From assembly GCA_036583965.1 (NCBI GenBank), contig JAZBQD010000014.1:48179126-48243125 (forward strand): DNA of 64,000 bases, in the 5' to 3' direction. The notes under the pieces are model-generated. The model did no database searches. It saw nothing but the letters and a program-made list of their open reading frames with translations, and was not told the DNA's origin. This document shows positions 39,546-52,700 of the stretch, piece after piece. The DNA comes from Prunella strophiata (lineage: Eukaryota; Chordata; Aves; Passeriformes; Prunellidae). Position numbers and translations under genes: made by a program. Positions within the stretch are counted from its first letter, which is position 1. Every line of letters begins with the position of its first letter.

Positions 39546-42500
39546 GCTTTTTTAAAAGGCCTCCAGTTTAGGAGGCATGATTTCAGGCATTTGTGGCCTG
39601 AGTTTTACAAGCTTCCAGGCATTCACAGCCCCTACAAGTTTCAGTGCAAGAAGTGAAGGTGTCTGACCCTAAGTCATTCAAGCCTGAGGCACTTTGAGTC
39701 AGGTGCCTGGTTGCCTGGGCAGTGGTTCCTCTGAGAGACAGACCAGCCTGCCTAAAATGAATCAGCCCCTCAAGCACTGAAATTTTTGGACTGAAGGAGC
39801 CACAGAGGAACTTGTCTCCTTAATTGGGTGACTTAGCTGCCTGGGGATTGAAAAATTAGCCCGTGAGTGATGAAAATGCTGGTATGCTACTGCTTCTGGC
39901 TTGAGTGGGAGATACTCACTATTAAAGTCAGGGCAGGAGCGTTGGGTTTGTGTTCCTCATCTGTAAAACAAAGCATATTTGTCCTCTGTCCTAGCTTGGT
40001 TTACAGTCCATAATCTTAATACTGGAAATTAATTAGGAATGTGCCCCTAGAATCAACCAGAATTTTATTAAAATTATTTCATCTGCAGGCTTTTAGAATA
40101 TATCAGAATTTACAAGTGAAGAAAAGTGAATGAAAAGAAAAAAAATCACTTATGGAGAAAACATTGTTCCGTGGTTGAGCTCCCTGTACCTGGCAAATTT
40201 TATTTCTACTCTTCAGTGTGCATGAAAACAGGCAAACAAAAATTAGCTCTGAACTTACATGCTAAATGATATAGCTGGCTTCACAAAACCTTGTTATTTA
40301 CTGAGTAAATCTACTTAAGGAAACCTCCATATAGAACAGCAAATTCAGCTGTTGCCATTCTCATCTGAAGAGAGGCTGTGAATAGCAGCACTGCCTGGTC
40401 CAGGATATTAGATTTGGGTGAGCTGGCAGAAAGCATGGGATGGCTTGGAACCACCTGTGTGCACTCATCAGTGGGCTCAGTCACACTTCAGCAGCTCAAA
40501 ATAACTCCTGTCATTCTAAAGCAGAAGGCACAGTATTTTGACTAATGAAGTTCACACAAGCATCTTGAAATTTCTGATATAAAGAAATAGTCAAGGAGTG
40601 TGTTTGCTTTCAGTGCATTGACACTGACCTGGGACTCTCTGTGTCTCCAGACAGTGTATGGATAGCCTGTTATTTGTGCCTTCAGAAAGGTAACAGTGCT
40701 CAAAAAGTGATCATTGAAAAAGTCTCTGAAAGGTTAAAATTTGGACATATGTGACAGAAAAGGCAACCTTTTTGGTTTACCATGCATTAATAATGGCATA
40801 TTTTTTTTGCTATCCAACAAGATGGAGATGGCTTTTTCTCTTGGCTCACCATGTGTTGCTGTGTAGATGTTTGACTATGGTAGAATGTTGCAATAGACAC
40901 CTTTGTCTTTAGAAAGATAAGAATGATGTACTGAGACCATGGTGTTAGCAGAGACCAAGACAAAAAGAACAAAAGAACACCATGTTTAACTAGCCACACA
41001 GATGCCAAAACATCCCCAGGACATGAAGGTGGTAATAAAAGGCCTTCTTTAGCCTCCCCTTCTTGTTCCTCAGTTTAACCTTTCCCTGCTACCCTGCCAA
41101 ATACTTCATACTTTGAATGAAGCAGAACCACTTGAATTCAAATAAGATGAACAAAATGTGTCACTGCAATCAGATAGTTGTTACCTAATCTCATTGGTTG
41201 CAAACAGAGTAGGTCAAGACATTGAATTACACCTCTGGAACTGAGAAGTCTGATGTTGATTTAATACTTACAATGGTTTGAAAGTCATATTATATAAAAA
41301 CGGTGGGATTGAAGCTTATCAAACAGCCATGCTCTCTGGCTGCACAACAAAGCGCAGCAGAATGTCAGTCAGGCACTTCTGCTGAGTAAACCAGTGGAAC
41401 TTTCTAATATTAGCTGCCTGCTGAAATGGGTACTTCAGAGATACACTCTTCCCTGAAGTCTGCCTGTTCCTGTGTCTGTTCATGCACTTTGTGGGTAGGC
41501 AGCAAACTGAGGGCCCACCTCCTGTTCCACTTGACTAGTTTCTGTGTTGCTGAGGGTGTCCTTCTGTTACTGTGAATAATTTATGTAAAATGCTTTCTGT
41601 CCATGCCACTGTAGCCCCATACAGATGTGGGAGCTGTGTCCATGGGAAAAGAGGAGGACTTGACTTGCTGTTCAGTATTCTTTTCCTAGCAGAACAGGCA
41701 TAAAGGGAACAGGCATATTTATTACCATAAAGATACCCTTCTGATTCAATATTCTACCAGAAAACTGCTGGTTTGATCTCTTCAGAAATTATGTCAGAAA
41801 AAATCATAGGGAGAAATATGCTGGTTAACATTTTTAGTAGAAAGCACCTAGTGAATTGCTGGAGGGCCAGTGCTACTGATGAGCTTTTTGCAGAGCCCCA
41901 TGTGATGGGTCATCCAGTACCAGACCTGAGGTGGAATGACATGCTGCCTCTCAGTGAGTCCTTGTGCAAATAGTGAGGTTTATTCTGGTCTCACCTTCAA
42001 TAGAGTGAATTGTCGTTGTTGAAAGTAAGAGAATAAATCTGGTGTTAAATTAAAGGCAAAACCAGAATCAAGACCTCATTGTTTCAAAGGCTGTACAATT
42101 TGATTATATTTTTTCAATTTTTCCTTTAAATTGCATTGTTGATTTCCATATCTCTTACTTCTTGTAGTGTGAAAAATTCACAATTTTTCCCCCAAGGGGA
42201 AGTTTATAAAATGTTTCTAATATTCTGAAACCTTTGAAATGCAATCAGCTTTTCTCTGCCAATCAATTTCAGCATCTGCTTCTATCTTAAGTAAGATCAG
42301 CAGATGTTTCCATGGATTTTTACTTCACAAACTAAGGAGGAATTAAATTTGGCAACTGTAGCTGAGATTCGCAGTGATTTACAGCATTAACTGGACAGTG
42401 ATGTTTTTCTGGAGAAATAACAAGTCCATAGGGACCGGGTTAATTGCTGTTTCTCAGTGCAATAACCCAGTGTGATCCCTTTCAGTTCTGCATTATGGTA

Positions 42501-42801
42501 AATGTGAGTCCTGGAACTAATCAGTATTATCTTTTCATGTGGCATTTGGGGCTTTGTTAGTGGTTATTTGTCTGGAATGATTGCATTTGTTGACACTAAT
42601 TTATAATTAAATTATTATTTAAGAAAGGAAGAACAGTCTGATTACCTTCATCTCAGTGCTTTTGATGGGTTTTTGCATTTGCAGCTATAAAAAATAAGCC
42701 ATTTGATAATGCTCATTGTATGGTAACTGATGTTTTTTATAAACCTCAAGTACCATTGTAATTTGGGAGAGATTCATTATGTGTGTGTCTGCTTCTTACA
42801 G

Positions 42802-42856
42802 AATGCAAAGTCTGGCGAAATCCTTTAAATCTCTTCAGAGGAGCTGAATATAATCG
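42802..42856 (+). CDS. ST7: ST7 exon 4
   Basis: This short exon of 55 nt lies between cttcttacag and gtaggt. With the G carried over from exon 3 it reads [18 protein letters not shown] and then the first two bases of an Arg codon, ending in phase 2. The sequence is unchanged from mammalian ST7 as I know it. It belongs to the cytosolic or lumenal region after the membrane segments. Nothing about it is unusual. Confidence 0.96.
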
Positions 42857-43423
42857 GTAGGTGCTACAAAATTACAGTTTTCAGGCATAGTACTGGCTTA
42901 AGGAGCTTAATTGTACTTTTCCATTAATCTAACTTAAGAGATGAAAAAACAAAATCAGCTGTGGATAAATGCACTCATGTCAGGTTTTTCTGTAATTCAT
43001 AAAATGTTCCTGAATTGAAAGGAATTTAAATTCATGCTGATGCACTTTCTTATTTCTCTAATATTTGCTATTTCTCCAATTTTTGGCAACCATATAAAAA
43101 AAGATGGAGTAACCTAAGTGTGTTGTACCTGGTGTTAATGCAGCATTTCTGTTCAAATCCATTATAGCAAAAACCCTAATGAATTCCATATAGGTTTCAT
43201 TGAGTCCTAGTGTTTGAGTATATATGTTACCAAGTTCCAGTGTGTACATTTTCATCAGCTTAGGCTCAGCTACCATTGCTCCATCATGGTGAAAGGCAAT
43301 GTATATTGGTTAGAAGATTGGCCAGGTAAACTCACTTGGCTATGCCTATCTCAAAGGTCTGGGATTCGTTTTGCCAAGTGTGACCTCATTAACCAGAATG
43401 TCTCCTTGTTGGCATGTTTGCAG
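42857..43423 (+). other. ST7 intron 4 (567 bp)
   Basis: This is a short intron with donor gtaggt and acceptor gtttgcag. I see no repeat, RNA gene or ORF of note in it. Confidence 0.9.
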
Positions 43424-43539
43424 GTATACATGGGTAACAGGAAGAGAACCTCTGACTTACTACGATATGAATCTTTCAGCACAGGACCATCAGACATTCT
43501 TTACCTGTGACACAGATCATTTACGGCCTGCAGATGCTA
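43424..43539 (+). CDS. ST7: ST7 exon 5
   Basis: The exon is bounded by ttgcag and gtaaga. It completes the Arg codon from exon 4 and reads [20 protein letters not shown], then [18 protein letters not shown], ending in phase 1 (one base of an Ile codon). It differs from the mammalian protein at one visible position (CDTD where I know CDSD). A longer open frame in another phase at 43214-43510 reads across it and is an artefact. Confidence 0.96.
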
Positions 43540-44672
43540 GTAAGAGCCCTTGTGAACCATTGGATTAATAATAGATTCATGGCTGATTTAAACTGATGCA
43601 AGAAAAATGCAGTGAGACAAAAGGCAAAAGTTTGATCATGCTGAGAAACCATTGTTGAATTTATAGAATTCTAGATCTGAGCAAGTGTCTATATACGTAT
43701 ATGATCTAATTTGTGTTGCTGTGTTGTTCTGCTGTGTTGCTGGAATCATTCAGGGTACCATTTAAAAGTGTAAAGGCTTGTTCCTTTCATCCTCTTTCTT
43801 GCAGTGGCTTCAAGCATACATAGCTTAATTTGCCTCCAGCTGCAGTGCAGTAGGTTGAATTACATTATCCAGGTTCCATTTAGTCTAAACTGACAGAAGA
43901 GAGAGAGCTGATGTAAAATTTGAGACCTGTGTTTCATTCCCTGATGTAGTTAGGTCTGTAAAAAATGGGAACAGCACATTTACAACTGAATTTGTATAAG
44001 CAGCTTTAGTTGTGTTAAGCCTGTACCGTGAAGTCCGTATGCAGGCTTTTTTCCTACTAAAATATACAACAATGATTTCAGTCATTAGAATTTGCCTCTG
44101 ATGCGATAAATCTTTGTCTCTTAGGAAGGGAGACATACTAACAGTTGGGTGCTCCATTCTGAAGGCATAGTTACATAGGAGAGCATATTATGGTTTTTTG
44201 GCACATGATAAACATGAATCCTGTTTTCTGAACTCAGTGGTGTAATTATGAGGTGGTAATATTAGCCTGGAAGTTGTTTCCATTTAGCATCCACATAAAG
44301 CAGCAGCTCAATAAGGAGCTAGAATAAGAACCCCAGCTATCCCTTTATTGTTTTATTCCCCATGGAATCTACTACACCAATAGAAAGTAGCTGCTTGTCA
44401 CCTCTATACTTGGCAATGCAGACAGCCTGATCTCTCAGCCAGACTTTCTCCTAGAAAAAAGTTTAATTAAATGAAAGAAGAAAAAACACAGCGTATTTGG
44501 AACAAAAGCTCCTGTTTGTTATGTGTCTTTTTGAATGATCACTGAGCTATATGAAATGCTCTGTAGTGAGTTAGGCTGAGATCAATAAATTCTTTTGTTA
44601 TAGTGCAGTAGATTCTCCATGTTAATCCTTTAATAACTGATATTTCTTTCTCCTCCTTTGCTTATTGAATAG
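43540..44672 (+). other. ST7 intron 5 (1.13 kb)
   Basis: The donor is gtaaga and the acceptor gaatag, with a pyrimidine-rich run (ttctttctcctcctttg) just upstream. No repeat or gene is recognised within it. Confidence 0.88.
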
Positions 44673-44748
44673 TAATGCAAAAAGCCTGGAGAGAGAGAAA
44701 CCCTCAAGCCCGAATTTCTGCAGCACACGAAGCTTTGGAATTGAATGA
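44673..44748 (+). CDS. ST7: ST7 exon 6
   Basis: The exon is bounded by aatag and gtgagt. It completes the Ile codon and reads MQKAWRERNPQARISAAHEA, then LELN and two bases of a Glu codon, ending in phase 2. It leads directly into the TPR-like region of exon 7. The optional mammalian exon that can insert about 23 residues at this junction was not found by eye in the following intron. Confidence 0.96.
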
Positions 44749-46510
44749 GTGAGTGACAACAACATTAACATTTATTTCCTGTCTTTTAAAAATCCATTTA
44801 ATGATATTTTCAGGTCAGGGGTTTGCTCTAGTAATTTTTAACCACGATTACAGGCCTGTCGAAGGAAGGCCTACAACAGAAGGAAAACAGCACAGCTGCA
44901 TGTTGTGCTGGCTACTCAGAAGATCCTTAGGGTAGTGATGACAATGGGAGTCTTCCCATTGATGTCAGCAGGCTTTGGAACAGCATAGAAAAATGTTAAT
45001 TAAGTTACCTCCTGATGAGCATATGAAATATGCATTTACAGGATGGAGAGTTCCCCACTGGATTTCTCAGTCATCAAGAACAGAAGCAAGAAAGAAGAGA
45101 CTCATAAACACATTCTGAAATACTCATTTCATAATATGAGAGAACATGATATAATTTGCTGTGTCTTTTGGTCCTTGAGTCTGTTATTTATTTTTTCAAT
45201 GAGAAGTGTAGTATTTTGAGATCCCACAATAAACTCAGTGCTGTGATGATTTACGGGTATGGCAAACTGTATAAATGTTGCTAGCATGCATAAAAGGAAT
45301 CCCTTAGATTGCTGAACTGAGATTGCTGCCTTCTAGAATTCCATAAAATGGTGCTCTACAGATAGTCCTTCATGTGTTTCATCAGAAGAGACAGAATTTT
45401 TTCTTCTTGTATTGTGATTTAACATGCAGCATAAAAGGCAAAAGCGAGCTATAAGCCTGTCCTAGTCACATTTCACTGAATTACAGAGTGGTTGAGGTTA
45501 GCAGGGATCTCTGGAGGTCAGTATGCAACCTCTCCCTTCAAACAGGGACAGAAATATATCCAGCAGGCTTTTGAATGTCTCCAAGGAGAGAGACTTGACA
45601 ATTTCCTTGGGCAGCTTGTACCAGTAGTCAGTCATCTTTACAGTAAAAAAAGTGGTTCTGAGATTCAGGGGGAAACCTCCTGTGTCTCATTTTGTGCCCA
45701 TTGCCTCTGGTCCTGTCACTGGGAACCACTAAAAGGAGCCTGACACTTTCTTCTTTGCCCCCTCACTGCAGGTACGTACAAACTTTGACAAATTCCCCCC
45801 AAAGCCTTTTCTTCTCCAGACTAAGCAGTCTTACTCTCTGAGCCTTTTCTAATATGTGAGATGCCCCAGTCCCTAATGACCATCATTGGACTCACTGCAG
45901 TACATCCATGTCCCCCTGTGTAATGGGGAGCCCAGAGCAGGACACAGCACACCTACATGTGGCCTCATCAAGGCTGACTAGGAGAGTAAGGATCACCTCC
46001 CTCAACCTGCTGGAAACACTTCTAGTGCACCTCTGCTGCAAGGGCACGTTGCTGTTTTGGTTTTTGCTTGGTCTGGGTTGGGTTTTCTTTGTTGTTTTAT
46101 CTTTACAACTACATTTTTAATCCACTCTTTTTATTTGGCAAGTGTCACAGTTCTGTTGATTCTTTTCATATCATTACAGTAAGGGATACAGTTTATATTA
46201 AAACAATAGTGCACAACACTAGGTTTGATTTCCAGAAGGAGTTTTAGGGATGTAGGCTTAGTGAGACAGTTGCTTTACTTTCTGGGACAGTTGTCAGTAG
46301 ATGTACTCAAGGGCTGAGTGATACAGCACCTAAAAACTGAGAGTCATGGTGTTGTTGACAGAATATTATTCATCAGAATAGTTCATCAGAAGGGTACATG
46401 GACAAAATTTCTTTGCCTCTGTATTTAGTACATCCTTTCCAGTCTGCATGTCTTCATACAGTTTTTACTTCCTATACCTTTCTCATGGTTTTTCCTCTAT
46501 ATTTTTGCAG
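44749..46510 (+). other. ST7 intron 6 (1.76 kb)
   Basis: The donor is gtgagt and the acceptor ttttgcag. The main content is an antisense CR1 fragment at about 45484-46040. The remainder is unique AT-rich sequence. No alternative exon resembling the mammalian optional one was seen. Confidence 0.85.
45484..46040 (-). mobile_element. CR1 LINE fragment, antisense
   Basis: The left end shows the reverse complement of the CR1 3' end (gagtggttgaggttagcagg, then gatctctggaggtcag). It continues through gtctccaaggagagagactt, ccttgggcagcttgtaccag and ttgcctctggtcctgtcact. The right end gatcacctccctcaacctgc, then tggaaacactt, matches the CR1 ORF2 side. It is diverged and truncated and not capable of movement. 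The ORF at 45908-46120 lies across its end and has no meaning as a gene. Confidence 0.9.
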
Positions 46511-46665
46511 GTGTGCTACTGCTTATATTCTTTTAGCTGAAGAGGAAGCAACAACAATTGTAGAAGCAGAGAAGCTGTTCAAGCAGGCTCTGAAGGCTGG
46601 AGAGGGCTGTTACAGGCGCAGTCAGCAGCTACAGCACCATGGTGCCCAATATGAAGCCCAACACA
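46511..46665 (+). CDS. ST7: ST7 exon 7 (TPR-like helical region)
   Basis: The exon is bounded by tttttgcag and gtaagt. It completes the Glu codon and reads CATAYILLAEEEATTIVEAE, then KLFKQALKAGEGCYRRSQQL and QHHGAQYEAQH, ending in phase 1. The alternating helices, with small residues at A-x-x-Y and A-E-x-L-F-x-Q-A-L-K-A, fit a tetratricopeptide-like repeat, as described for ST7. CYRRSQQLQHHG distinguishes it from ST7L, where I know a different sequence. A 141-codon open frame at 46398-46823 is only this exon read through both neighbouring introns. Confidence 0.97.
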
Positions 46666-49600
46666 GTAAGTTTTTTAGGAGGGAGAGACCTTCCAAAGAG
46701 TTCTTTGGATTTGGGGTTTTGGGGTTTTTTGTTTTCCCCCCAAGAACTATGCACTCAGTCTTTGACATTGGCTGTAATATGGTCCTAGAGCCAGAATTGT
46801 TCTGTTTTAGTGGTTTTGCTTGATTCTGTTGCTGAGCTGTCAATGCTCAGATTAGGGATGTGCCTGTACTTTTGTCATGGCAGAAAATGCTTAAGCATAT
46901 ACTTAACAGAAAAGAAAAGGTATCAGAGCCAAAGAGATATGACATTCAGAAAAAGCTGAACACCCTTTAAGGAAGTTGCCTTTAACTATTTTGCAAACCC
47001 AGGCTCATGTTGTGAAAAGGCAGTATAGAATGGTGGAAACAGGAGTGAAAGTGATGCTTTGGCTGCTTTTTTCCACCAGCTCTGGAGGTAAATGCTTACA
47101 CTGTGTTGTTCTGTGTAAAATTTAATGAGACCCACTAGCCAGTAGGACATTGGAAGTGAGTTGCATTTTTAATGCAACTTTTTAAAGGTCACAGAAACAT
47201 AAAATTTAAAAACTGGAGTAGTAAAGTGCTTTAATTGGAAGTCTAGATTTTTATTACTTGTCTAAAAAACTAAGATTTTGTTCAGGATAAACCTGAACAA
47301 GCAGGTTTACCTTGCTGTGCTATTTATTAGATACTCCTTAAATCTAAGAAAATACATTCACTGCCAGTAAATGACCAAAAAGATAATAAGGCAAACAGTC
47401 AAGGTTATTTCTAGACTACAATGGATACCTTAGAAAAAATAACACAAATTAATTACATAAATGCAAGCACTAGCATACTTTTGAGCATCTTCAGGTTTCT
47501 CAGGACCTGATTTCACAGCCTCTGGCTATCTTCCATAATTTGAAGATTAGTGATAAAAATTGTACATAGTAAAATTGTCTGTGATCCCTGGTTTCAAATG
47601 TGTATGCAAGTCTATACCTGAAAATCCGAGGTTTCATAAAACTTGAGGGTAGTATTTTAAACATTGTTGGTTGTAAAATCATATTTAGGATGATTTGTTC
47701 ATTTTTAGGTGAAAGTAAAAATAGAAAGCAGCTGAGCCCTTGAAGCAATTTTTGGGCTCTATCAGGCTTATGGTTGTCTGTGAAACCTTAGTTTGTGCAC
47801 TCAATCAATCCTGAGTGCAACAATTCTATGAAAAGTACACAATAAGTAGTTAGTAAACACTGTAACAATGTTTTTGTCCACGGGTAGCCTGGGAAGGTTT
47901 GGGCAGGCAGGTACAAGTATGGTATTTCTGTAACCTGTATGTGCTTGGTGGCTACTGTCATCGTCAGATTTGACACCCTGAACCTTCAGTAGTGCAGCAG
48001 AGGAAGTAACCATTGAATCACAGGACTAAGTGCATTGTCTCAGAGCAGGGAGGCTGAAAAGTGACTGCCAGGTCTGATTATGTCTTCAGGAGGGGCTAGG
48101 TCATCCCACTGTTCTGTACCACTCAGTCTCCTCTTGAAAATGTCAGTGTGCACCCACAAAATTAGAGAATCTCCAGCCTCAGATGTTGCCTTGGACACAG
48201 GGGCTTCACATAGAATTCTTTTGATTGTATGCTGGACTTCTGCATGGTTTACAAAGTGGAGAGGAGGGACTGTGGAAGAGGTATATGTGTTGCAGTTCCA
48301 TGGTTCTGAGAAGTCCTGCATTCTATTTCTGGTCTTCAGAATTAATTCTGGGATGAAGAGTGGGCTTTTCATCTTTTAAAGGTGAAATACACTGTAATCT
48401 CTTGAACCACTGTATATTCTATGTTTCTGTTTGTTCATGTGTCCCACCTCCTTCATATAATATTTTGTTAGACCATAAAGAGTAAATGACTTTGAGTACC
48501 CAACTTGCCCTCTTTCAAAAGGTGATAGTTTATAGAAGGCAAGGGCAGTTTTATTTTTAAGGTTGCTCATGTTAGGCATTCCCAAGTCATTAGTAACCTC
48601 AGAGAATTTTGACCTGAAAAATTACATTGATTACGTAGTAAGTAGATGCCTTTTGACCACTCCTGCTCTTAATTCCTGAAAAGAAGCTTAACCTGAAATG
48701 TATACCTCATAGCACATTACATAAACATGTTGAAACAGATGTAACTAATAAATTGTGTATTAAATATATAGGAATCAATAGAGAGATAAGGAATTAGGTA
48801 ATACAGAATACAGCTGAAGAAATTCTTCTCTCCTTATTTATTTTCTCCTCTAAAGTCCTTTCAACCTGCTGCTTAATCTATTTGAAAATTTTAATCACAG
48901 CTTAAAACGATTGGTAAGGTACTTGGAATGTTTTCAGCACACATGTTGTTCTTATTATGGAAGGCTTGAAACTGTTAGGAATAGGCTAAAATCTTAACAG
49001 AGCACATGCTATACACAAAGATAATTTGTAGCAGGTGTATTACATTTTCATGATTCAGTAATTTTATAGATTATTATCTGTCCACTCATTTCCTGTGGGT
49101 CCAGAAGCATTTTAAGAGTTCACATTCAAAGTGAATGAGAAGTGAAAGGAGTAAGAATTCTCCACAAGAATAATTATAACTGCTGTTTAGTTTCTGTCAT
49201 CTTTGCTGTTAATAAATCTTCAGCACACAGGATTATCATACCTGAAATCAGTTATTTTACCATCCATAATTAGTGGTGTGAGGAATTTGAAGATGGCAAT
49301 TGGGTAATGAATAAAGGCTGTACAACAAAAGTTTGAAGTATACTTTTCTTCTAATCATTAAGAAAAAGATTGTTAGGAGGATGAGGATTTGCTTTAATAC
49401 TTCTTTTTGACAAGCATGTACATAACTGTACCTTCAGATCTGCTTGTTTCACCAGTGCAAGGCAAACCCAAGAGTACTTTTTTATACCACTTTATGTCTT
49501 GATTATTTCCACTGATTTCAGTTCTATTATGCCACATCTAAATCTTCAGATTTTGGTAACATTTTATTAAAATTCTTGTGAAAGCATTGATGGTAGCAAG

Positions 49601-49699
49601 TAAGAAAAAAATTGAAAGAAAACTGTATTTCCTTTTGTGTTGGAATTCTAAATGAGCCTTTGTTTTACCTTAATGCTGTTTCTTTTTCCTCTTATACAG
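46666..49699 (+). other. ST7 intron 7 (3.03 kb)
   Basis: The donor is gtaagt and the acceptor cttatacag. There is an overlapping pair of small hairpins at 47278-47309, and otherwise unique intron. No gene or CR1 copy is recognised. Confidence 0.85.
47278..47309 (+). repeat. Overlapping alternative hairpins
   Basis: ttgttcagg at 47278-47286 pairs perfectly with cctgaacaa at 47292-47300 (9 bp, 5-nt loop). The overlapping taaacctg at 47288-47295 pairs perfectly with caggttta at 47302-47309 (8 bp, 6-nt loop). The two folds exclude each other. This may be chance. Confidence 0.5.
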
Positions 49700-49797
49700 G
49701 AAGGGACACCAATGTGTTAGTATATATTAAAAGAAGGCTGGCAATGTGTGCAAGGAAGCTGGGAAGGACCAGGGAAGCAGTGAAAATGATGAGAGAT
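49700..49797 (+). CDS. ST7: ST7 exon 8
   Basis: The exon is bounded by tatacag and gtgagt. It completes an Arg codon and reads [20 protein letters not shown], then [12 protein letters not shown], ending in phase 0. It continues the TPR-like helices ([17 protein letters not shown] is a typical TPR helix pair). GC-ending codons are 16 of 32, normal for the gene and unlike exon 3. Confidence 0.97.
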
Positions 49798-52700
49798 GTG
49801 AGTTTGGATTTCTTTTGCATGTGATATTTACATAATAGTAGTATAGAAATTATACATTTTCTTGCAATTTAGCAGCCATTCTTGCTTCAGTCAGCACTGC
49901 TGGTAGTTCTTTTGTAAGTGTAATGTACATAAAGACTAAGCTAAGTGATCATTTATTTATCTATGAAACAAGATAACAAGGGCTATGAAAGCAACATCAA
50001 ATACCAGATGGATGGTTACTCATGCAAACTGAATTTCCCATCCTGGTACATGTGCATTACATCCTGGGGACTGAATGAAGTGCGGTCTTTAATTATTTGA
50101 TCATGAAGTTATTAATATTTTCTTTCTGAGCCATGTGGTGAATGCTGCTAACTTCATAAGCAGGTCTTAAGAATTCTGTTTTCTCCTTCAGAGCTGCAGT
50201 TTGGCTCTGTGCATTGTTTGTGTCGCACTATTCAGCTCTAAGGGGGTTATTTATTCATACAAAACCTATCACTGAAAAGTCAAACCCCAGGTAATGAATC
50301 TGTAATTGACTAAACCCCCTCTGAGATGGGGGTTGGCTGTATTCTTTCTTTGTAGGTAGGGGAGCTACCAGTGGTAGTTATGAGTCAATAAGCTACAAAG
50401 CTGCAGACTTGAAACAGTGAACAGTAGCTATTTTGGAGATGGCAGAAGGGGCAGCTGTTCACATCAGGCAATGTACATGTTTCAAATATGTAAAATGCTC
50501 ATGTTTAGATGTAGCAGAATTTCTTTCAGTGATATTCCCAGGATGCAGATTAGGAACACAGTTCTTTGAGGAGATGACTTATATTACCTGAGGTAGCAAG
50601 TCTGTGACAGAAAGAGGAATGGAGCCCTACACCTCTGGGCAAATGATGGTAAAACTACCTCCCAGTTTCCTGTGTTTCTTACACTTCATATTCCAGCTCC
50701 CACAAAAAAAATAGAAGAGGTGAATCCAGCAAGATACATAGTTCTGAAAATTGGGATGCAGGTGTTAAATTTTAAATGCACAAAATTAAATCCCGACTAG
50801 AATGAAGCACCTGTAAAGTGTGCTTTAGGCAGCTCAGATGAATGGTCCAGGAACCTGCCTAGTAAAAAGGAAAATTCTTGTTACATGTCAGTGGAAATTT
50901 TAATGTAAAAAGGAAAGTGACTTTCTCTAGAGCTGAGGCACTTGCATAGGGGCAGTAGGGCAAATGTGTTTGCCAGCTTGGAATCCAGGACTTGACATCT
51001 TCTCCTGAAACTGGAGCACTCATGAGCGTTTTTTGAAAACACTGAGCAGAGTTCACCATAATAATGCAGCTTCTCATCCTAAGTATCTACAGATGCCAAG
51101 TGGTGAGTAACTTTGTTTTCTGACTCTTGCTGGGGCTCTTCAGGCACTCAACTCCCAATCTCCAGAACCACTAGAATCCCAGACTGAGGTGTTGAAAAAG
51201 AGCTTGTCAAAAAACAGCCATTGTACAGCTAGGTAGGAGTGGGAGAAAGAGGGATGAGGAAGAAGGACCTGGTTTAGCAGTCTTCTGGTCAGCTGGGAGA
51301 ATGTTGATTTCAAAAACATTGTTTTTCAGTCCAGCCAGCTCCACTGATTCTTCATGAATTTTGTTACACAAGCACTGTGGGACAAATACTGAAATGTTTT
51401 TGGGACAGACATTGGAATTCTAAGTTCTGGCATTAATACACAAGAAAGATAAAATTTTGAATTTCCCCTTCAAATATCACACATCATAATTATGGCAAAT
51501 TCTGGAGCTTGCTATGGGCTGCTAAATGTGTTTTGAGATTTGTAGATAGGGCTATGGGGAACGGATACTCTGTGAAGCATTCTTCTGCTGATGTCAATAT
51601 GTATGGATAGTTGTGTATGTAGAGCACTTGGTCTGGGGACTTGGGTGGTCTGTCTAGTCCTAGATTTCTTTTGCGAAGTGAGAAACAGAGCTTTGATTAG
51701 TGAATGACTTATTTTTTCACTAGAGATAAAATTGTCTGAAATTTATAAGCAGAATAGAAAATCGTTGAAATTAAGTATAATGTGGATCTCGAGAGGCAGC
51801 AATAACAGGGAAACAAAGGTCATCAGTTATTAGACACTTGAAGAACAAAAAGCACTCTTCAACAGGAATGTTTTGTTTAAATGCAAGGACTGGATGCAAG
51901 ACAAAGGAGGTATAAAGATGGAATTTAATCTTAGAGACTTTCAGCTCAGATCAATGCATTCTGTCTTTTTCCACATAGAGACACTGAGCCAAATTCTCAG
52001 AACTGAATTAGATGCCTTTACAGCTCTTCATTTTAAGCAAGCAGAGCTGAGAATTAGCAAGTCTCTGGATGAAATATTAAAGCAGCAGTAACTCTGGGTC
52101 ACAGCTCCAGTGCACTGGGAGCAAGATTAGGGTCAAGTCAGCTTTGCAGATGCTTCTCCTAGACTGGCTTGGAGCTACTTATTTCTGATGAATGCATATC
52201 CTCCATTTCTTCATAGAAGACATAAATAGTACACTTACGGAGAGTTTTGAAGAACATGAATCTGTCATTGGAGGTTTCTTTGTGATTGATGAGGAAGGAG
52301 ATGAATTTATTCATCCTAAAAAGAATACGAAGAATATGTTGGCTGGGGACTGCTGAGTCTAACATCAGGGAACAGAGGGCGGAGGCCCTGTTTGTGTTTG
52401 AAAGATTGAAAACAGGTTTCTCAAGACATGGAACATGATGGAAATGAAGTGTTAAGAGGTTCATGACACCATCTGGGAAATATGATTGGGATGTAGTGAG
52501 TCTTTGCCACTTCGAAAAAATAAAATATTTGAGAGTGTTTAATTTATTGCATATATGAGGCCATCTTGAGGACATTACTGATGGATTAGATTGTCTTGCT
52601 TGAATTTTTTTGTAAGAAAAGACTGAGATCCTACTTAAAGCACCTTAATGGAAGGAAAATGAGCTGTTGGTGACTTAAATAAGAGTTTTATTTTATGGTT

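Larger units (their letters stand above)
38554..42801 (+). other. ST7 intron 3 (4.25 kb)
   Basis: The donor is gtgagc and the acceptor cttcttacag. After the minisatellite and the end of the CpG island comes a CR1 fragment (38834-39252) and a possible old MIR-like scrap near 39500. The rest is unique AT-rich intron. The last 250 bp before exon 4 (from about 42560) contain many TAAT-type cores and no repeats. No further gene is recognised. Confidence 0.85.

Noticed and set aside
44749..46510. Search for the optional 23-residue ST7 exon of mammals between exons 6 and 7
   Set aside because: No splice-bounded segment with that sequence was seen by eye. It may be absent or diverged, so no feature is claimed.
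52192..52356. Acidic-looking 54-codon frame on + (contains ESVIGGFFVIDEEGDEFIHP)
   Set aside because: It looked briefly like a protein fragment, but it is short, matches no family I know, and a longer meaningless frame overlaps it on the other strand. A protein search would settle whether it is a pseudogene scrap.
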